Positions 1-8,159 of a stretch of 64,000 bases of DNA are shown here, piece after piece (the stretch's first letter is position 1; every line of letters begins with the position of its first letter). The notes beneath the pieces were generated by a model. That model saw only the letters and a list, made by a program, of their open reading frames with translations. It had not been told where the DNA came from and did not search any database. Both the position numbers and the translations under genes were made by a program. Source of the stretch: Anaerolineales bacterium (GTDB lineage: Bacteria > Chloroflexota > Anaerolineae > Aggregatilineales > J027); the NCBI GenBank assembly GCA_020634155.1, contig JACKCI010000001.1, positions 1,798,001 through 1,862,000 of the forward strand, given 5' to 3'.

Positions 1-284
1 GCCACCCCACCCACAACTCGCACCCCGGCACCAACGAAGGCTATACCCATAGCATTGGGCATGGCCTCGGCTTGGATGTCCATGAGTCACCGGGAATGAG
101 TGGATACGCCAGCAACGAATCGGTATTTGAGGCAGGCGATGTGGTCACGATTGAACCGGGGCTGTATTATCCCAGCAAGGAATGGGGCATCCGCATTGAA
201 GACACCGTGTATATGAGCGCAACTGGTGAGGTCATCAACCTAACCGATTGCCCCTACGACTTGATTGTAACCCTGAACGGATAG
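1..284 (+). CDS. M24-family metallopeptidase (Xaa-Pro aminopeptidase-like), C-terminal part
   Basis: The 5' end lies outside the window; the frame is open from base 3. The visible part holds the end of a pita-bread metallopeptidase: a GHGLGLDVHE motif (metal/substrate His) and an EPGLYY motif followed by GIRIEDTV, which supply the usual Glu ligands of the dinuclear metal site. M24 enzymes remove N-terminal residues, typically before proline, in the cytoplasm. Only about 94 residues are seen, so aminopeptidase P, prolidase and creatinase-like members cannot be told apart. The gene ends 80 bp before the LCP gene, which has its own promoter-like sequence. Confidence 0.85.
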   Translation, partial: HPTHNSHPGTNEGYTHSIGHGLGLDVHESPGMSGYASNESVFEAGDVVTIEPGLYYPSKEWGIRIEDTVYMSATGEVINLTDCPYDLIVTLNG

Positions 285-320
285 CGTGGGGGAATCACCG
301 TCCCAGACTCCCACCCCACC

Positions 321-329
321 TGCTATAAT
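321..329 (+). promoter_or_regulatory. Extended -10 promoter candidate for the LCP gene
   Basis: TGCTATAAT is a perfect TG-N-TATAAT extended -10. No good -35 hexamer lies 16-18 bp upstream, as is common for extended -10 promoters. A start site near 336 would leave a leader of about 29 nt ending in GAGGAG (353-358). Confidence 0.5.
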
Positions 330-364
330 CGCTCCTGCAAAGCACGGTAGTTGAGGAGATGGTT

Positions 365-1540
365 ATGCGTTTACCGTCATGGGCGTTGGGAGTTTGGGTC
401 ATTATCGCGGTGCTGATTGGCGCAGGGGGTAGCTATTTCGGCTATACCCAAACCCGTGAGCGCACCCGCGAAGTCAATGAAATTACCCCTTTAAGCGCGG
501 GCGTCGATTGGCTGGAGACTTTCGATTTGCTAACCGGGCGCAAAGAGCCGGAATTGCCGGATAAGGTCTTGGAAAATGAACCACCCGTCCTCATCCCCAC
601 CCAACAACCAACCCTTACCCCAACCACTGAGCCAAGTACGCCCACCGATAGCGCCACACCGGTTCCTGTAGAGACAGAAGCCGTCACCCCTGAACCAACC
701 GCCGTTGTCGAAAATACCGATAGCGGATGGACAGACCCGCGCCGTGTCAATATCCTGCTGCTAGGCATTGACCAACGCCAAGGCGAAACTGGCCCCTTCC
801 GCACCGATACCATGATGGTTTTAAGCCTCAAGCCCGCCAACAATAGCGGGGTGATGCTCTCCATTCCACGCGACATTTACTTGACTTATCCGCGTGGCTT
901 GGGCGAGGGCAAAATCAATAATGCCAATGTGGTGGGCGAGGTTAATCAATACCCCGGTGGCGGGCCAGCTTTTGCCAAACTCGCAGTTGAGACGCTACTG
1001 GGCATTCGGATTCACTACTATGTGCTGGTCAACTTCGATTCGTTTATCACGGTTGTGAATGCCGTTGGGGATGTGGAGGTCTGTCCACCGACTGAGATTG
1101 ACGACCCCGATTATCCCGATGGGAGTTATGGTTATAAAGCGGTCTATTTTCCAGCGGGGTGCCAAGATTTAAATGCCGAGCATCTGCTGGAATATGCACG
1201 AACCCGCGCCACTGAGGGTGGAGATATTGACCGTGCCAATCGTCAGCAAGAAGTGATTTTGGGTATACGGGAAAAGGTGTTGTCGGTCGGGGGTGCAACA
1301 GCCCTGCTTGACCAAGCGCCCACGATTTGGGACAGCATCCAAGCCAATATCCGCACCGATTCGACCTTCCAAGATATTATCAATCTGGCACTACTCGCCC
1401 AGAACATCCCATCAGAAAATATCCGCAATGAGACGATTGGCTATGACCGTGTACTTATCCGCAAAGGCCCCAATGATGAGGATATTTTACTGCCGATTCA
1501 GGGCAGTATATCAGAACTTGTCGCGGAGTTATTCAATTAG
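365..1540 (+). CDS. LytR-CpsA-Psr (LCP) family cell-wall glycopolymer transferase
   Basis: LCP proteins move glycopolymers from a polyprenyl-phosphate carrier to the cell envelope, outside the membrane. Here an N-terminal membrane anchor is followed by a Pro/Thr/Glu-rich linker (about residues 70-120) and the LCP domain. Its signatures are NILLLGIDQR, RTDTMMVLSL, SIPRDIYL and the Arg-rich end GDIDRANRQQ, and the pyrophosphate-binding Arg/Asp residues are present. The ATG at 359 abuts the GAGGAG ribosome site, so the second ATG at 365 (spacing 6) is the better start. Length, about 391 aa, is normal. The long proline linker suggests the domain is held away from the membrane. Confidence 0.9.
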   Translation: MRLPSWALGVWVIIAVLIGAGGSYFGYTQTRERTREVNEITPLSAGVDWLETFDLLTGRKEPELPDKVLENEPPVLIPTQQPTLTPTTEPSTPTDSATPVPVETEAVTPEPTAVVENTDSGWTDPRRVNILLLGIDQRQGETGPFRTDTMMVLSLKPANNSGVMLSIPRDIYLTYPRGLGEGKINNANVVGEVNQYPGGGPAFAKLAVETLLGIRIHYYVLVNFDSFITVVNAVGDVEVCPPTEIDDPDYPDGSYGYKAVYFPAGCQDLNAEHLLEYARTRATEGGDIDRANRQQEVILGIREKVLSVGGATALLDQAPTIWDSIQANIRTDSTFQDIINLALLAQNIPSENIRNETIGYDRVLIRKGPNDEDILLPIQGSISELVAELFN

Positions 1541-1580
1541 TTAGCACGGCCTATGCCCCTGCGGTATAGTTAGGGGCATG
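1541..1580 (+). promoter_or_regulatory. Leaderless-type promoter and start-codon hairpin of the SpoIIE gene
   Basis: TTAGCA (1541-1546) and TATAGT (1565-1570) are spaced 18 bp. Only seven bases separate the -10 from the ATG at 1578, so the predicted start site is the ATG itself and no Shine-Dalgarno is present. ATGCCCCT (1553-1560) and AGGGGCAT (1572-1579) form a perfect 8-bp inverted repeat that overlaps the start codon. If transcription starts at 1578, the repeat can act only as DNA; if it starts upstream, it could mask the start codon. Confidence 0.45.
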
Positions 1581-3770
1581 GTCAAACATTACGAAATCCA
1601 TTTACCTGCTGTTCAAGACAGCCTCCGCAAGTTTTACCAGTTTTTCCGCGAGGTCAGCACGGAACTTGGCCTCGATGAGAAAACCCACTTTGACGTTGAA
1701 CTCTCCATTGAAGAAGCCCTCACCAACGTGATTCACCATGCCTACAAGGGCGGCGATGGTGATTTTGCGTTGCGGATACTGGATGAAGGTGACCGCCTAC
1801 GGGTGGAGATACAGGACTGGGGCGACCCCTTCGACCCCAATAGCATCAAGCCCTTTGATTACAGCGCTCCGGTAGATACCCGTATTGATGGCGGGATGGG
1901 CGTTCACTTCATGCGAACTTTGATGGATAGTGTGGACTACACCTTCCATGACACCAATGGGACACTGCTGACCATGACCAAGAAACGCACCCCCAACCCC
2001 CTCTCCCCTTATTTTGATGAAGAAATTGAACATGAGTTGCAGGTATTGGATTCCGTCGCACGGGCCATTTTGATTGAGCGCCATGTCGATAGCCTCTTGG
2101 ATTTGATTATTGATAAGCTGACGGAAGTCATCAACGCTGACCGAGGCACGCTCTACCTAATTGATGAGGACACCCAAGAGCTTTATTCCAAAATTTTGCA
2201 GGATGAGACGGGCCGCCTTGACCAGATACGGCTGAAAGTGGGTGAGGGCATCGCGGGATATATTGCCGAAACAGGCGAGACCGTCAATATCAAGTCCGTC
2301 GAAGACGACCCACGCTTTGCCCATAATTTTGACCGTCAATCGGGCTATCAAACCCATACCATGCTCGGCACGCCTATGCTCAATGCTAAGGGGCAGATTA
2401 TCGGCGTCATCCAGATGTTGAATAAGCGCGATGATGGGGTCTTCACGCGACGGGATGAGATTATCCTGACGGTGCTGGCTTCACAGGCTGCAATAGCCAT
2501 TGAGAACGCGCAGTTGTTGACCTCAGAGCAAGAAAAGCGCCGTCTGGCAGATACCCTGCGTGAGGTCTCAGCTATCATCAATAGCGCACTCGATTTGGAC
2601 GAAGTGCTGCAACTGATACTCAACCAGTTTGAGCGGGTCATCCCCTTTGACATCGCCTCCATATTACTGATTGAGGGTGAGAGTTTAGTTGTGGGGGCCG
2701 TGCGCGGTATCAATGCCGACTCGGTGCCTGTTAAAACACCCCTCTTTAGAATTGATGAAAACCCGTTGATTCAGGAGATGGTACGCCACCGCCAGCCCAT
2801 CTTTATTCCGAATGTGCTGGATGATAAGCGCTGGATTCAGATTAACCTTACAACCAATGTGCGGGCGTGGATGGGGATACCCTTGGTAGTCGGTGACCAG
2901 ATGGTCGGTCAACTAAGCCTGAACCATGCCAAGCCGGGTTTTTATCGCCAATCTCATGCTGAAATCGCTTCGACCTTTGCCAACCAAGCAGTAGCGGCGA
3001 TTGAGCGGGCGCGGTTGCATCGCAAAACCATTGAGCAGGCCCGTCTGCAACAAGAGGTCGAGACGGCCCGCACCATTCAAACGAGCTTCTTGCCGGATGC
3101 CAATCCTCAGCTTGAGGGTTGGGATATTGCAGCCAGTTGGGAGCCAGCCAAAGAGGTAGCAGGCGACTTCTTCGATTATATCCCCCTCCCCAATGAGCGC
3201 TTGGGCTTTGTGGTGGCCGATGTGTGCGGGAAAGGCATTCCAGCCTCGCTGTTCATGGCCCTCTCGCGCACCGTGCTGCGGGTGATGGCCCTCAGTGATT
3301 TGCCTCCCGATGAACTGCTCCAGCGCGTTAACAATCAACTCAAGTCAGATAGCACCTCTAGCTTGTTCGTCACCATGTTTTATGGGATTTTAGACCCGCA
3401 AACAGGCATCATAGCCTATTGCAATGGCGGGCATAATCCGCCGATTTACCTGAACCAAGCAGGCCAGATGGAGCTTATTGAGTCCAGTGGGCCAGCGTTG
3501 GGGGTCTTTGCCGATGCCGATTATGAGCTAGGGCAATTAACGCTTCAGGCAGGTGAGCTATTGGCGGTGTATACCGATGGCATCACGGAGGCGATTAACT
3601 ACGCTGAAGAGGAGTTTGATGAGACACGTCTGCTGGATTGTGTGGTGCAAAATAGCGCCTTAGCCGCCAGCGACCTTAATGCCAAGATTCGGATAGCAGT
3701 TAAGCGCTTCACCCAAGAACGCCCCTTGGACGATGACGCGACTATTCTGATTATCAAACGCAATCCGTGA
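1578..3770 (+). CDS. HATPase-GAF-GAF-SpoIIE (PP2C) sensor/anti-sigma switch protein
   Basis: This 730-aa soluble protein joins four modules. Residues about 1-140 are an RsbW/RsbT-like ATPase (N-box EEALTNVIHHAY, then EIQDWGDPFDP). About 165-320 and 340-490 are two GAF domains. A coiled-coil linker follows to about 525. The C-terminal SpoIIE phosphatase keeps EVAGDFFDY, VADVCGKGIPASL, NGGHNPP, YTDGITEA and DDDATIL, so its metal-binding Asp residues are intact. Such proteins set the phosphorylation of anti-sigma antagonists in partner-switching pathways. No sigma factor or STAS antagonist is encoded nearby. Having kinase and phosphatase modules in one chain implies a bifunctional switch; this is inference. 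Confidence 0.9.
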   Translation: MVKHYEIHLPAVQDSLRKFYQFFREVSTELGLDEKTHFDVELSIEEALTNVIHHAYKGGDGDFALRILDEGDRLRVEIQDWGDPFDPNSIKPFDYSAPVDTRIDGGMGVHFMRTLMDSVDYTFHDTNGTLLTMTKKRTPNPLSPYFDEEIEHELQVLDSVARAILIERHVDSLLDLIIDKLTEVINADRGTLYLIDEDTQELYSKILQDETGRLDQIRLKVGEGIAGYIAETGETVNIKSVEDDPRFAHNFDRQSGYQTHTMLGTPMLNAKGQIIGVIQMLNKRDDGVFTRRDEIILTVLASQAAIAIENAQLLTSEQEKRRLADTLREVSAIINSALDLDEVLQLILNQFERVIPFDIASILLIEGESLVVGAVRGINADSVPVKTPLFRIDENPLIQEMVRHRQPIFIPNVLDDKRWIQINLTTNVRAWMGIPLVVGDQMVGQLSLNHAKPGFYRQSHAEIASTFANQAVAAIERARLHRKTIEQARLQQEVETARTIQTSFLPDANPQLEGWDIAASWEPAKEVAGDFFDYIPLPNERLGFVVADVCGKGIPASLFMALSRTVLRVMALSDLPPDELLQRVNNQLKSDSTSSLFVTMFYGILDPQTGIIAYCNGGHNPPIYLNQAGQMELIESSGPALGVFADADYELGQLTLQAGELLAVYTDGITEAINYAEEEFDETRLLDCVVQNSALAASDLNAKIRIAVKRFTQERPLDDDATILIIKRNP

Positions 3771-3847
3771 CATTGTTCACTTGCCGATAACGCGATTCAC
3801 TTCTAATCTTTAAGTATAAGTTTCATTTGATTTACAAAAGGTAAACA

Positions 3848-5599
3848 ATGAGTACCAAAAAATCAGTCCCCAGTGATCTTGAGATCGCACAAGCAGCAAC
3901 GCTCCACCCCATTCTCGACATCGCTGCCAAACTCGGTTTAACTGAAGATGACCTTGATTTATATGGCAAATATAAGGCCAAAGTGCATTTAGATGTTCTT
4001 AAAGGCCTCCAAGACCGCCCACTAGGGAAATACATTGACGTGACCGCCATCACCCCCACCCCCTTGGGCGAAGGCAAAACCACCACCACCGTTGGCTTGA
4101 CTCAAGCACTCGGGTTGCTCGGTCATAATGCCATCGCGTGTATCCGTCAACCCAGCCTTGGGCCGACCTTCGGTATTAAAGGTGGGGCAGCGGGTGGTGG
4201 CTATAGCCAGATTATCCCGATGGAAGATTTCAATCTACACCTGACTGGCGACATCCACGCCATCAGCGCAGCCCATAATCTGGTGGCGGCGGCGATTGAT
4301 GCCCGCTGGTACCATGAAAATAACAATACTGATGAAAAACTAGCGAAGATGGGCCTTGAACGCCTTGATATTGACCCCTACAAGATTACATGGCGGCGGG
4401 TGGTCGATATTAATGACCGCGCCCTCCGTAACATCATTATCGGCTTGGGGCCAAAAGAAGACGGCTTCGAGCGACAAACAGGCTATGATATTGCAGTTGC
4501 GAGCGAGTTGATGGCAATTTTGGCATTAACCACCAGCCTCCAAGACCTGCGGGAACGGGTCGGGCGTGTGGTGATTGGCAGCAGCAAATCTGGCAAGCCC
4601 ATCACACTCGAAGACCTCAAGGTAGCGGGGGCAGTGACCGTGCTGTTGAAAGATGCTATTATGCCCAATTTGCTGCAAACGCTGGAAGGGCAACCCGCCT
4701 TTGTCCATGCGGGGCCGTTTGCCAATATCGCACATGGCAATAGTAGCGTGTTGGCTGACCAAATGGCTTTGCGCTTGGGCGACTACGTAGTCACCGAGAG
4801 CGGCTTCGGTGCTGATATTGGGATGGAGAAATTCTTCAACATCAAGTGCCGCGTCAGTGGCTTGACACCCAGTTGTGTGGTACTCGTAGCGACCATCCGC
4901 GCCCTGAAGATGCACGGAGGCGGACCGCGTGTAGTACCGGGTAAGGCACTCGACTCTGCCTATACCACTGAAAACCTTGAGTTGGTTGAGAAGGGTGCCG
5001 AGAATATGGTAGCCCATATCGAAACCGCCAAGAAATTCGGGGTACCGGTCGTAGTCGCGGTCAACCTGTTCAGCAATGACACGCCCGCCGAGATGGAGTT
5101 AGTCAAGCGCTTGGCCCTTGAAGCAGGTGCCTATGCTGCGGTTGAGACTGACCATTGGGCCGATGGTGGTGCTGGCGCAACCCGCCTTGCCGAGGCCGTT
5201 GTGGACGCCTGCAAACAGCCGAGCGACTTCCGCTTCTTGTATGATGTCGAAGAGTCTATCAAAACCAAGATTGAGATTATCGCCCGTGAGGTCTATGGGG
5301 CCGATGGTGTAACGTATGAACCAGCCGCAGAAAAGCAAATCGCTGAATATGAGAAAAATGGCTTTGGTAATCTGCCGATTTGTATGGCAAAGACGCACCT
5401 TAGCATCAGCCATGATCCGGCACTAAAGGGCCGTCCAAAGGGCTTCACCGTTTCAGTGCGTGAGGTACGCGCTAGTGTTGGCGCAGGCTTCATTTACCCA
5501 CTGTTGGGTGAGATGCGAACCATGCCCGGTCTGGGGTCTAAACCCGCTTATATGAGCGTCGATTTAGATGAAGATGGGCGTGTGGTCGGTTTGTTCTAA
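3848..5599 (+). CDS. fhs: Formate-tetrahydrofolate ligase
   Basis: ATP-dependent ligase making 10-formyl-THF from formate and THF, feeding purine and one-carbon metabolism, or the methyl branch of the Wood-Ljungdahl pathway in acetogens. The P-loop TPTPLGEGKTTTTVGL is plain, followed by RQPSLGPTFGIKGGAAGGGY and the conserved C-terminal GFTVSVREVRASVGAGF and GEMRTMPGL. At 583 aa it is slightly longer than the usual 555-560 through an N-terminal extension. The ATG follows AAAAGGTAAACA, a modest ribosome site. A strong intrinsic terminator follows. No other one-carbon genes are adjacent, so the direction of use cannot be inferred. Confidence 0.97.
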   Translation: MSTKKSVPSDLEIAQAATLHPILDIAAKLGLTEDDLDLYGKYKAKVHLDVLKGLQDRPLGKYIDVTAITPTPLGEGKTTTTVGLTQALGLLGHNAIACIRQPSLGPTFGIKGGAAGGGYSQIIPMEDFNLHLTGDIHAISAAHNLVAAAIDARWYHENNNTDEKLAKMGLERLDIDPYKITWRRVVDINDRALRNIIIGLGPKEDGFERQTGYDIAVASELMAILALTTSLQDLRERVGRVVIGSSKSGKPITLEDLKVAGAVTVLLKDAIMPNLLQTLEGQPAFVHAGPFANIAHGNSSVLADQMALRLGDYVVTESGFGADIGMEKFFNIKCRVSGLTPSCVVLVATIRALKMHGGGPRVVPGKALDSAYTTENLELVEKGAENMVAHIETAKKFGVPVVVAVNLFSNDTPAEMELVKRLALEAGAYAAVETDHWADGGAGATRLAEAVVDACKQPSDFRFLYDVEESIKTKIEIIAREVYGADGVTYEPAAEKQIAEYEKNGFGNLPICMAKTHLSISHDPALKGRPKGFTVSVREVRASVGAGFIYPLLGEMRTMPGLGSKPAYMSVDLDEDGRVVGLF

Positions 5600-5616
5600 A
5601 CGCTGGTAGTGGTATG

Positions 5617-5653
5617 ATAAGGGGGAGCCTGTTGAGGTTCCCCCTTATTTTTT
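5617..5653 (+). terminator. Rho-independent terminator after fhs
   Basis: ATAAGGGGGA (5617-5626) pairs perfectly with TCCCCCTTAT (5639-5648), 10 bp with a 12-nt loop, followed by a T6 run to 5653. It ends 16 bases before the next start, so the downstream gene needs readthrough or a promoter within the hairpin (TATGAT at 5613-5618). Confidence 0.85.
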
Positions 5654-5669
5654 ATGCGGAGGCTGGGTC

Positions 5670-7022
5670 ATGCTTGATACTGGAGATATGGTCAAGAAAG
5701 CGATTGCGGCATACAAAGATGGCAAGAAGTCGCAAGCCCGCGATTTGCTTACCAAAGTAGTTGATGTTGATGAACGCAACGAACAGGGCTGGCTCTATCT
5801 GAGTTTGGTGGTTGATTCACTCGAAGAACAAGAGCTATGCCTAGAGAATGTGTTGTCCATCAATCCGACCAACGCCCAAGCCCGCAAAGCGATTGATGTG
5901 GTGCGTAAAAAACAGGGTAAACCACCCTTGGGTGATGCGCCTAGCAGTGTTGGCAAAATGCCGAGTACCCCGCCAGCCAGCCCACCGCCTAGCGCTGATC
6001 CTTGGGGTAATGTTGATGCGGCATGGGGTGATTTAGCCAGTGGGAGTGGACGCAGTAGCAACAGTTGGGGCGATACACTTAGCACTGACCCCAATCCGTG
6101 GGGTGGTGGTGGGAATACGGCCCCTAGTACCGACTCATGGGGGGTTGGCAGTACACCAGAGCCACCCGCTTCGACCCCACCACCCGCCACCTCTAAAGCC
6201 AGCAGCGCCAAATCACCGTGGGATAGTGGGGCATGGGAAGCACCCCCACCACCGCCCTCACCACCATCCGCCGCTTCAGAACAACCGCCTGTATCCCAAT
6301 CCCCTTGGGGAGAAAGCAGCAGCGATACGGGTTGGTTCTCTGATGCCCCCGCCACCAGTGTCGAGTGGGGACAGAGCAGCGGTGGCGGGTATCATGGCTC
6401 TGGTCAGAACGTAGGCAGCCCCAGTAGCTCAGAACTAGATAACTGGATTGACGGCCTGAACCTTGGCAGTAAAGGCGACTCTGCACCCGCCACACCACCT
6501 GCCAGCCCTAGCCCACAGCAAACAGACGACTCCCTTGCTAATCTTGATTGGTCGGCAGGATGGGAAGGCATGGGGAGCGCCAGTGTGTTTTCAGGGAACG
6601 CTGGGTTTGAGCAAACATCGCCCTTCAATGTAGCTGATTTGGGGGGAGGAGCCGTCGCCAGCCCTGATACCTACCTGAAACCAGAAGCGAAGAAATCCGA
6701 GCCAGCCAAACCTGCGCCAAGCAAACCCGCCACACCGCCCCCGCCTGCCCGTTCCCGTTTTGACGATGATGATGACGACGACGACGAACAAGCCAGATCA
6801 AGCGATCGATTCTTCAGCGGAGACTTTTTGGATGAGGATGAAGAAGATGAATACGCTGACTTCTTCGCCATGATTCCCGAAGAAATCCAAGCGCCTGCTG
6901 AGAGCAAGGTGAAGGCTAAGGCCAAGCAAAAATCTGGCGGCGGCAGTCCCGTGGTGGTGATTTTGTTGGTGTTGCTAAATTTTGCGGCCTTAGCAGGGCT
7001 AGTCTTCAATTTGATGAGCTAG
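5670..7022 (+). CDS. TPR-like protein with Pro/Ser-rich linker and C-terminal membrane anchor
   Basis: Residues 1-90 resemble a short tetratricopeptide unit (repeated helix pairs with GWLYLSLV and NPTNAQARKAI). Residues about 95-355 are low-complexity, rich in Pro, Ser, Gly and repeated Trp-Gly pairs (PWG/SWG). An acidic patch of eight Asp follows near 370. The last 22 residues are hydrophobic (VVVILLVLLNFAALAGLVF) and end the protein, so it looks tail-anchored with the TPR in the cytoplasm. No enzymatic motif is present. A function as a membrane-tethered scaffold is only a guess. Four bases separate it from corA, so the two are probably co-transcribed. Confidence 0.75.
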   Translation: MLDTGDMVKKAIAAYKDGKKSQARDLLTKVVDVDERNEQGWLYLSLVVDSLEEQELCLENVLSINPTNAQARKAIDVVRKKQGKPPLGDAPSSVGKMPSTPPASPPPSADPWGNVDAAWGDLASGSGRSSNSWGDTLSTDPNPWGGGGNTAPSTDSWGVGSTPEPPASTPPPATSKASSAKSPWDSGAWEAPPPPPSPPSAASEQPPVSQSPWGESSSDTGWFSDAPATSVEWGQSSGGGYHGSGQNVGSPSSSELDNWIDGLNLGSKGDSAPATPPASPSPQQTDDSLANLDWSAGWEGMGSASVFSGNAGFEQTSPFNVADLGGGAVASPDTYLKPEAKKSEPAKPAPSKPATPPPPARSRFDDDDDDDDEQARSSDRFFSGDFLDEDEEDEYADFFAMIPEEIQAPAESKVKAKAKQKSGGGSPVVVILLVLLNFAALAGLVFNLMS

Positions 7023-7025
7023 GCG

Positions 7026-8111
7026 ATGTTCCCACTACGCAAACATGCGCTTGAGGTACAAAGCTTACCGGAACGGCTCCCCCATCATAACGGGGCTGCC
7101 GAATTACCCCCGCCCGTTATCTCAATCATGGGTTATGGGCCAAATGGGTTTGATGAACAGGTGCTGAGTGACCCAACCGGTATCCATGTCTATTTGAAAA
7201 AATGGCCTGTGACGTGGATTAACGTTGATGGTTCACATGACCACCAGATTGTGCAGAAAATCGGCGCGATTTTTGACCTGCACCCGCTGGTCATTGAAGA
7301 TATTGGTAATGCTTTGCAGCGCCCCAAGGTTGAGCAGTACGACAATTACCTGTTCATCATCGCCCGTATGATGATGCCAGATAGCCCACCTGATACCGAG
7401 CAACTCAGTATCTTTTTGGGCAAAAATTATGTGCTGACTTTCCAAGAAAACCCCGGTGGAGACTGCTTAGAGGTAGCACGGGAGCGCATCCGGCGCAACT
7501 TAGGGCCAATTCGTAGTGGCGGCACCAGCTATCTGGCTTACGCGCTATTAGATGCGGTGATTGATGTTTATTTCCCTGTGTTGGACGTCTATGGGGACAA
7601 GATTGAGGAATTAGAGACACAAGTCCTTGAGCGCCCCTCTGAAAACCACATCACCCAGATTCACCAGACCAAGCGCGAGATATTGGCGTTAAGACGCTCC
7701 ATCTGGCCCATGCAAGGCACCCTGCACACGCTGTTGCTGGACTCACCCGCCTTCACTGAGGAGAGCCGCATTTATCTGCGCGATGCCTATGACCATCTGA
7801 TGCGCGTGATTGAACTGATTGAGATATACCGCGAACTTGGCTCCGACCTGATGGATGTCTATCTCTCAACGGTCAGTAATCGTACCAATGAGGTGATGCG
7901 AGTGCTGACGGTCATCTCCACCATTTTTATCCCCCTAACCTTTATCGCGGGGGTCTATGGCATGAACTTCAATCACAGCAAGTCACCGTTGAATATGCCC
8001 GAACTGGATTGGTACTGGGGCTATCCCTTTGTAATGTTGCTGATGTTCGGTATCGCGGGGAGCCTGTTGTGGTATTTCGTGCGACGGGGCTGGCTCGGCA
8101 CACCCGAATAA
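7026..8111 (+). CDS. corA: CorA-family magnesium/cobalt transporter
   Basis: Pentameric membrane channel for Mg2+ (also Co2+/Ni2+). A large soluble N-terminal domain and long helix (about 1-295) precede two membrane helices. The signature YGMNF at the end of the first membrane helix and the periplasmic-loop acidic residues (MPELDW) are present. The length of 361 aa is typical, though the N-terminus is about 30 residues longer than many. It starts 4 bp after the preceding gene's stop. Confidence 0.93.
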   Translation: MFPLRKHALEVQSLPERLPHHNGAAELPPPVISIMGYGPNGFDEQVLSDPTGIHVYLKKWPVTWINVDGSHDHQIVQKIGAIFDLHPLVIEDIGNALQRPKVEQYDNYLFIIARMMMPDSPPDTEQLSIFLGKNYVLTFQENPGGDCLEVARERIRRNLGPIRSGGTSYLAYALLDAVIDVYFPVLDVYGDKIEELETQVLERPSENHITQIHQTKREILALRRSIWPMQGTLHTLLLDSPAFTEESRIYLRDAYDHLMRVIELIEIYRELGSDLMDVYLSTVSNRTNEVMRVLTVISTIFIPLTFIAGVYGMNFNHSKSPLNMPELDWYWGYPFVMLLMFGIAGSLLWYFVRRGWLGTPE

Positions 8112-8148
8112 AAACTAAGGGCTGCTCACCTTGATGATGAACAGCCCT
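8107..8148 (-). terminator. Intrinsic terminator of leuS
   Basis: Read on the minus strand, a 10-bp stem (bases 8148-8118, one G-T pair) with an 11-nt loop is followed by TAGTTTTTATT. It lies between the converging corA and leuS stops and fits termination of leuS best. Confidence 0.7.
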
Positions 8149-8159
8149 AGCCTAGCCCA

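Noticed and set aside
5795..6355. 186-codon ORF antisense to the Pro-rich repeat protein
   Set aside because: Low-complexity shadow of the proline/tryptophan-rich linker.
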